Assembly: GCF_002160955.1 (NCBI RefSeq)
Contig: NZ_NFLN01000005.1
Span: 1-64,000, forward strand
Source: Gemmiger sp. An120
GTDB lineage: Bacteria > Bacillota > Clostridia > Oscillospirales > Ruminococcaceae
Length of the DNA: 64,000 nucleotides
Direction: 5' to 3'
The translations under genes were made by a program, and so were the position numbers. Numbering within the stretch: position 1 is the stretch's first letter; each line of letters begins with the position of its first letter. Below the pieces are notes generated by a model that searched no databases, had not been told where the DNA came from, and saw only the letters and a list, made by a program, of their open reading frames with translations. This document shows, in pieces, positions 61,652 to 64,000 of this stretch.

Positions 61652-62640
61652 AAACAGGTCTGCGGTGGCTGGGCGGCTATCTTTGGGCCCGGCGGGGGCG
61701 GCTGGTGCTGCTGGCGGTCTGCTGCGGCATCTTTGCGGTCGTGCTGACGCTGTACGGTGAAAAAGGGGAGCCTGTGCTTTATGCCGGTGCCCTGTGCGCC
61801 GTGGTGCTGGCGGGGGCCGGGGCGCTTGGCGCGGCGCGGGAGTATGCCCTCTGCCGCCAGCTGATCCGCCTGCGGGAAGAGCTGGCCGCGGGCCTGGGGG
61901 AATTGCCTGCCCCCCGCACCCCCGCCGAAGCCGAATACGCGGCCCTGTGCGCCGCGCTGGAATCCGGCCGGGTGGACGCCGCCCGCGCCGCCGACGCCGC
62001 CCGTCAGGATATGCGGGAGTATTATACCCTCTGGGCCCATCAGATCAAAACGCCGCTGGCAGCGCTTCGGCTGCTCACCCGGGGCGATCCGGGCCGGGCG
62101 GCCATGGAGGCGGAGCTGGTGCGGGTGGAACAGTATGTGGAGATGGCCCTGTGCTATCTGCAGGCCAGCAGCGGCCAGGATCTGGTGCTGCGCACCTGCC
62201 CGCTGGACCCGGTGATCCGGGCCTCGGTGCGCCGGTTTGCCCCGCTGTTTATCCAGAAGAAACTGGCCCTTGTCTACGAGGGCACGGAGCTTTCCGCCCT
62301 GACCGATGAAAAATGGCTGGCCTTTATGTTGGAACAGCTGCTTTCCAATGCGCTGAAATACACCCCGCAGGGCTCCATTACCCTGCGGGTGCTGCCGGGC
62401 CCGGTGCTGCGTGTGGAGGATACCGGCCCGGGCATCCCGCCCGCCGACCTGCCCCGCATCTTTGAGCGGGGCTATACCGGCTGCCGGGGCCGGGCGGATA
62501 AGCGGGCCACCGGGGTAGGGCTGTATCTCTGCCGCCGCCTGGCCGACCAGCTGGGCCACCGCATCAGCGCCGAAAACCGGCCCGGCGGCGGGGCGGCGTT
62601 TGCGCTGGATATGACCCCCACCACGGTGCAGGCCGAGTAA
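61648..62640 (+). CDS. BceS-like intramembrane-sensing histidine kinase
   Basis: A 330-residue kinase with two close transmembrane helices (about 18-36 and 44-62) and almost no extracytoplasmic loop, the intramembrane-sensing type. The phospho-acceptor is His131 in LWAHQIKTPLAALRLL. HATPase motifs are LLSNALKYTPQG, VEDTGPGIPPADLPRIF and TGVGLYLCRRLADQLG. Such kinases depend on their BceAB-type transporter to sense peptide antibiotics. It is followed by a control region and that transporter's ATPase. Confidence 0.9.
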   Translation: MKTGLRWLGGYLWARRGRLVLLAVCCGIFAVVLTLYGEKGEPVLYAGALCAVVLAGAGALGAAREYALCRQLIRLREELAAGLGELPAPRTPAEAEYAALCAALESGRVDAARAADAARQDMREYYTLWAHQIKTPLAALRLLTRGDPGRAAMEAELVRVEQYVEMALCYLQASSGQDLVLRTCPLDPVIRASVRRFAPLFIQKKLALVYEGTELSALTDEKWLAFMLEQLLSNALKYTPQGSITLRVLPGPVLRVEDTGPGIPPADLPRIFERGYTGCRGRADKRATGVGLYLCRRLADQLGHRISAENRPGGGAAFALDMTPTTVQAE

Positions 62641-62651
62641 CCTTGCAAAAC

Positions 62652-62717
62652 TGTAAGCAAGCCCCCCGCCGATTGTAAGCCTGCGCGATGGCAGGCTGCC
62701 CGGCGCGGGGGTATACT
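62652..62717 (+). promoter_or_regulatory. BceA-like promoter with TGTAAG direct repeats
   Basis: TGTAAG at 62652-62657 and 62674-62679, spaced 22 bases (two helical turns), upstream of a TATACT -10 (62712-62717) with only a weak -35. This is the layout of an OmpR-family activator site; a third TGTAAG follows at 62724-62729. Confidence 0.5.
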
Positions 62718-62771
62718 TATGCCTGTAAGGGGCCGAAAGAGGGCGCCCCGCACAAAAGGAGGCACGAAACT

Positions 62772-63539
62772 ATGAGCATCTTACAGGTGGAAAACCTGAA
62801 AAAGACCTATACCACCCGGTTCGGCGGCAATCTGGTGCAGGCGCTGAGCGACGTTTCCTTCTCGGTGGAGGAGGGGGAGTATGTGGCCATCATGGGCGAG
62901 AGCGGCAGCGGCAAAACCACCCTGCTGAACATCCTGGCCACCCTGGACAAGCCCACCAGCGGCCGGGTGCTGCTGGACGGGCAGGACACCGGCCATATCC
63001 ATGCCGGGCAGCTGGCGGCGTTCCGGCGGGATCATCTGGGCTTTGTGTTCCAGGACTTCAATCTGCTGGACAATTTCTCCCTGCGGGACAACATCCTGCT
63101 GCCGCTGGTGCTGGCCAATACGCCGGTGCGGGAGATGGACCGCCGTCTGCCCCCGCTGGCCGAAAGCCTGGGGCTGGAAAAGCTGCTGGATAAATTCCCC
63201 TATGAGGTGTCCGGCGGGCAGAAGCAGCGGGCGGCGGTGGGCCGGGCGCTGATCACCCGGCCCCGGCTGCTGCTGGCGGACGAGCCCACCGGCGCGCTGG
63301 ACAGCCACGCGGCCGACAACCTGCTGCGCATCTTTGACGAGGTGAACCAGCTGGGCCAGACGGTGCTGATGGTCACCCACAGCACCAAGGCGGCCAGCCA
63401 TGCCAAGCGGGTGCTGTTCATCAAGGACGGCCAGCTGTACCACCAGCTCTACCGGGCGGACCAGACCCCCGAGCAGATGTTCGGCCGCATCTCGGATACC
63501 CTGTCGGCCATCGCGGCGGGAGGCGGGCGCTATGAATAA
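62772..63539 (+). CDS. BceA-like ABC transporter ATP-binding protein
   Basis: 255 residues of the MacB/BceA ATPase type. Walker A MGESGSGKTTLLNILATLDK, Q-loop FVFQDFNLLDNFSLRDNILL, signature VSGGQKQRAAVGRAL, Walker B RLLLADEPTGALDS and the His switch VTHSTKAASHAKRVLF are present. The ATG at 62772 follows AAAAGGAGGCACGAAACT. It overlaps the FtsX-type permease gene by 8 bases. Confidence 0.93.
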   Translation: MSILQVENLKKTYTTRFGGNLVQALSDVSFSVEEGEYVAIMGESGSGKTTLLNILATLDKPTSGRVLLDGQDTGHIHAGQLAAFRRDHLGFVFQDFNLLDNFSLRDNILLPLVLANTPVREMDRRLPPLAESLGLEKLLDKFPYEVSGGQKQRAAVGRALITRPRLLLADEPTGALDSHAADNLLRIFDEVNQLGQTVLMVTHSTKAASHAKRVLFIKDGQLYHQLYRADQTPEQMFGRISDTLSAIAAGGGRYE

Positions 63540-64000
63540 GTGGCTGTATCCCCGGCTGGCTTTGTCCAACCTGCGCAAAAGCCGCCGGTTTGTGGTTCCC
63601 TATATCCTGGCAGGGGGCGGCGCGGTGGCCATGCTGTACATCGTGGGCATGCTGGCCATGGACAATGGCCTGGACAACATGTTTGCCGGCTATTGGGTCA
63701 GTATGCTCATGGCCATGGGCCTGGGCGTAGTGATGGTCTTCGGCGTCATCTTCATGCTGTACATCAACTCGTTCATCCAGCGCCAGCGCCTCAAGGAGTT
63801 CGGCCTGTACGCGGTGCTGGGTATGGAAAAACGCCACATGGCCCTGGTGCTGGTGTTTGAGATGCTGTTCAGCGGCCTGGCTATGCTGGTGCTGGGCCTG
63901 GCCGCCGGGCTGGGGCTGGGCAAGCTGGCGTTTCTGGTATTGCTCAAGCTGATCCAGATGCCGGTTCCCCTGGGCTTTACCGTCTCTGCCCCGGCGCTGG
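63532..64000 (+). CDS. BceB-like FtsX-family permease (partial, cut by window end)
   Basis: The frame begins at ATG 63532 and stays open to the window end, 156 residues so far. It starts MNKWLYPRLALSNLRKSRRF, has a first transmembrane helix (about 22-44), then two more (about 56-78 and 102-130) separated by a QRQRLKEFGLYAVLGMEKRH loop. That loop, connecting helices of the FtsX domain, is characteristic of BceB/MacB-like permeases. It overlaps the ATPase gene. The large extracellular domain and the other helices should follow beyond the window. Confidence 0.88.
   Translation, partial: MNKWLYPRLALSNLRKSRRFVVPYILAGGGAVAMLYIVGMLAMDNGLDNMFAGYWVSMLMAMGLGVVMVFGVIFMLYINSFIQRQRLKEFGLYAVLGMEKRHMALVLVFEMLFSGLAMLVLGLAAGLGLGKLAFLVLLKLIQMPVPLGFTVSAPAL

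Noticed and set aside
1-64000. CRISPR arrays, insertion sequences, prophage or integrase genes, rRNA
   Set aside because: No regularly spaced repeats, transposase, integrase or phage-structural motifs and no rRNA-like sequence were seen; I cannot exclude very degraded remnants.

Overview
The window is a gene-dense, high-GC segment of a low-GC-lineage (Firmicutes) chromosome. It fits a gut Oscillospiraceae/Ruminococcaceae member related to Gemmiger, Subdoligranulum or Faecalibacterium. The evidence is GGAGG-type ribosome binding sites, ECF-transporter genes beside truA, a dimeric-type glycyl-tRNA synthetase, RNase Y, a T-box upstream of thrS, the rimP-nusA-rnpM-ylxQ-infB-rbfA-nrnA-truB-ribF order, a bacitracin-type two-component/ABC module, and a spoIIR sporulation gene. 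I see no rRNA, prophage, insertion sequence or CRISPR array. The lineage is inferred from gene content and order, not from a search.

Layout. 0-1.6 kb: a partial secreted or membrane-anchored protein whose first 120 bases look inverted. 1.7-4.5 kb (minus): galK-galT. 4.7-8.6 kb (minus): a phosphate operon of Na/Pi cotransporter, response regulator and kinase, with a Pho-box-like repeat upstream. 8.8-11 kb: ruvC-ruvA-ruvB. 11.2-16.8 kb: glmM, an rRNA-methyltransferase-like gene, ecfA1-ecfA2-ecfT and truA. 16.8-21.5 kb: a DUF5711-like protein, a CvpA-like protein, a ClpE-like unfoldase and a VOC enzyme. 21.5-23.2 kb: a DUF2089 regulator with a small membrane protein, then a ModE-HTH/MocA fusion. 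23.2-25.4 kb: tRNA-Lys, a MATE exporter and ogt, the last two divergent. 25.5-29.4 kb: glyS, an M29 aminopeptidase and an acyltransferase.

29.4-40.1 kb is the large translation/RNA operon rimP to ribF, followed by rpsO-pnp. 40.1-43.7 kb (minus) holds rny and a two-gene membrane cassette. 44-46.3 kb is a T-box plus thrS. 46.4-51.5 kb has a divergent SDR gene and an amino-acid ABC transporter operon ending in an M20 amidohydrolase. 51.6-55.5 kb (minus) has an ACT protein, a UPF0210 protein, a second copy of the two-gene membrane cassette and a small DUF378 protein. 55.6-59.3 kb has an Lrp regulator, aminotransferase, DUF362-ferredoxin and ispE. 59.4-60.8 kb has spoIIR and a triple peptidoglycan-binding-repeat protein. 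61-64 kb has a BceRS-like pair and a BceA-like ATPase, with the permease cut by the window edge.

The most interesting material is: (i) a duplicated two-gene cassette (40.2-42.0 and 52.0-53.8 kb) pairing a polytopic, DUF6056-like membrane protein with a single-pass protein carrying a conserved GWA motif, with the same ATGA stop/start overlap in both copies; (ii) unusual divergent promoters, including two that share one palindromic -35 box and two fully overlapping extended -10 promoters; (iii) a large hairpin in the pnp leader in the same rpsO-pnp arrangement as enterobacteria; (iv) a palindrome-rich control region before the amino-acid transporter; and (v) a hairpin that pairs through the spoIIR ribosome binding site.
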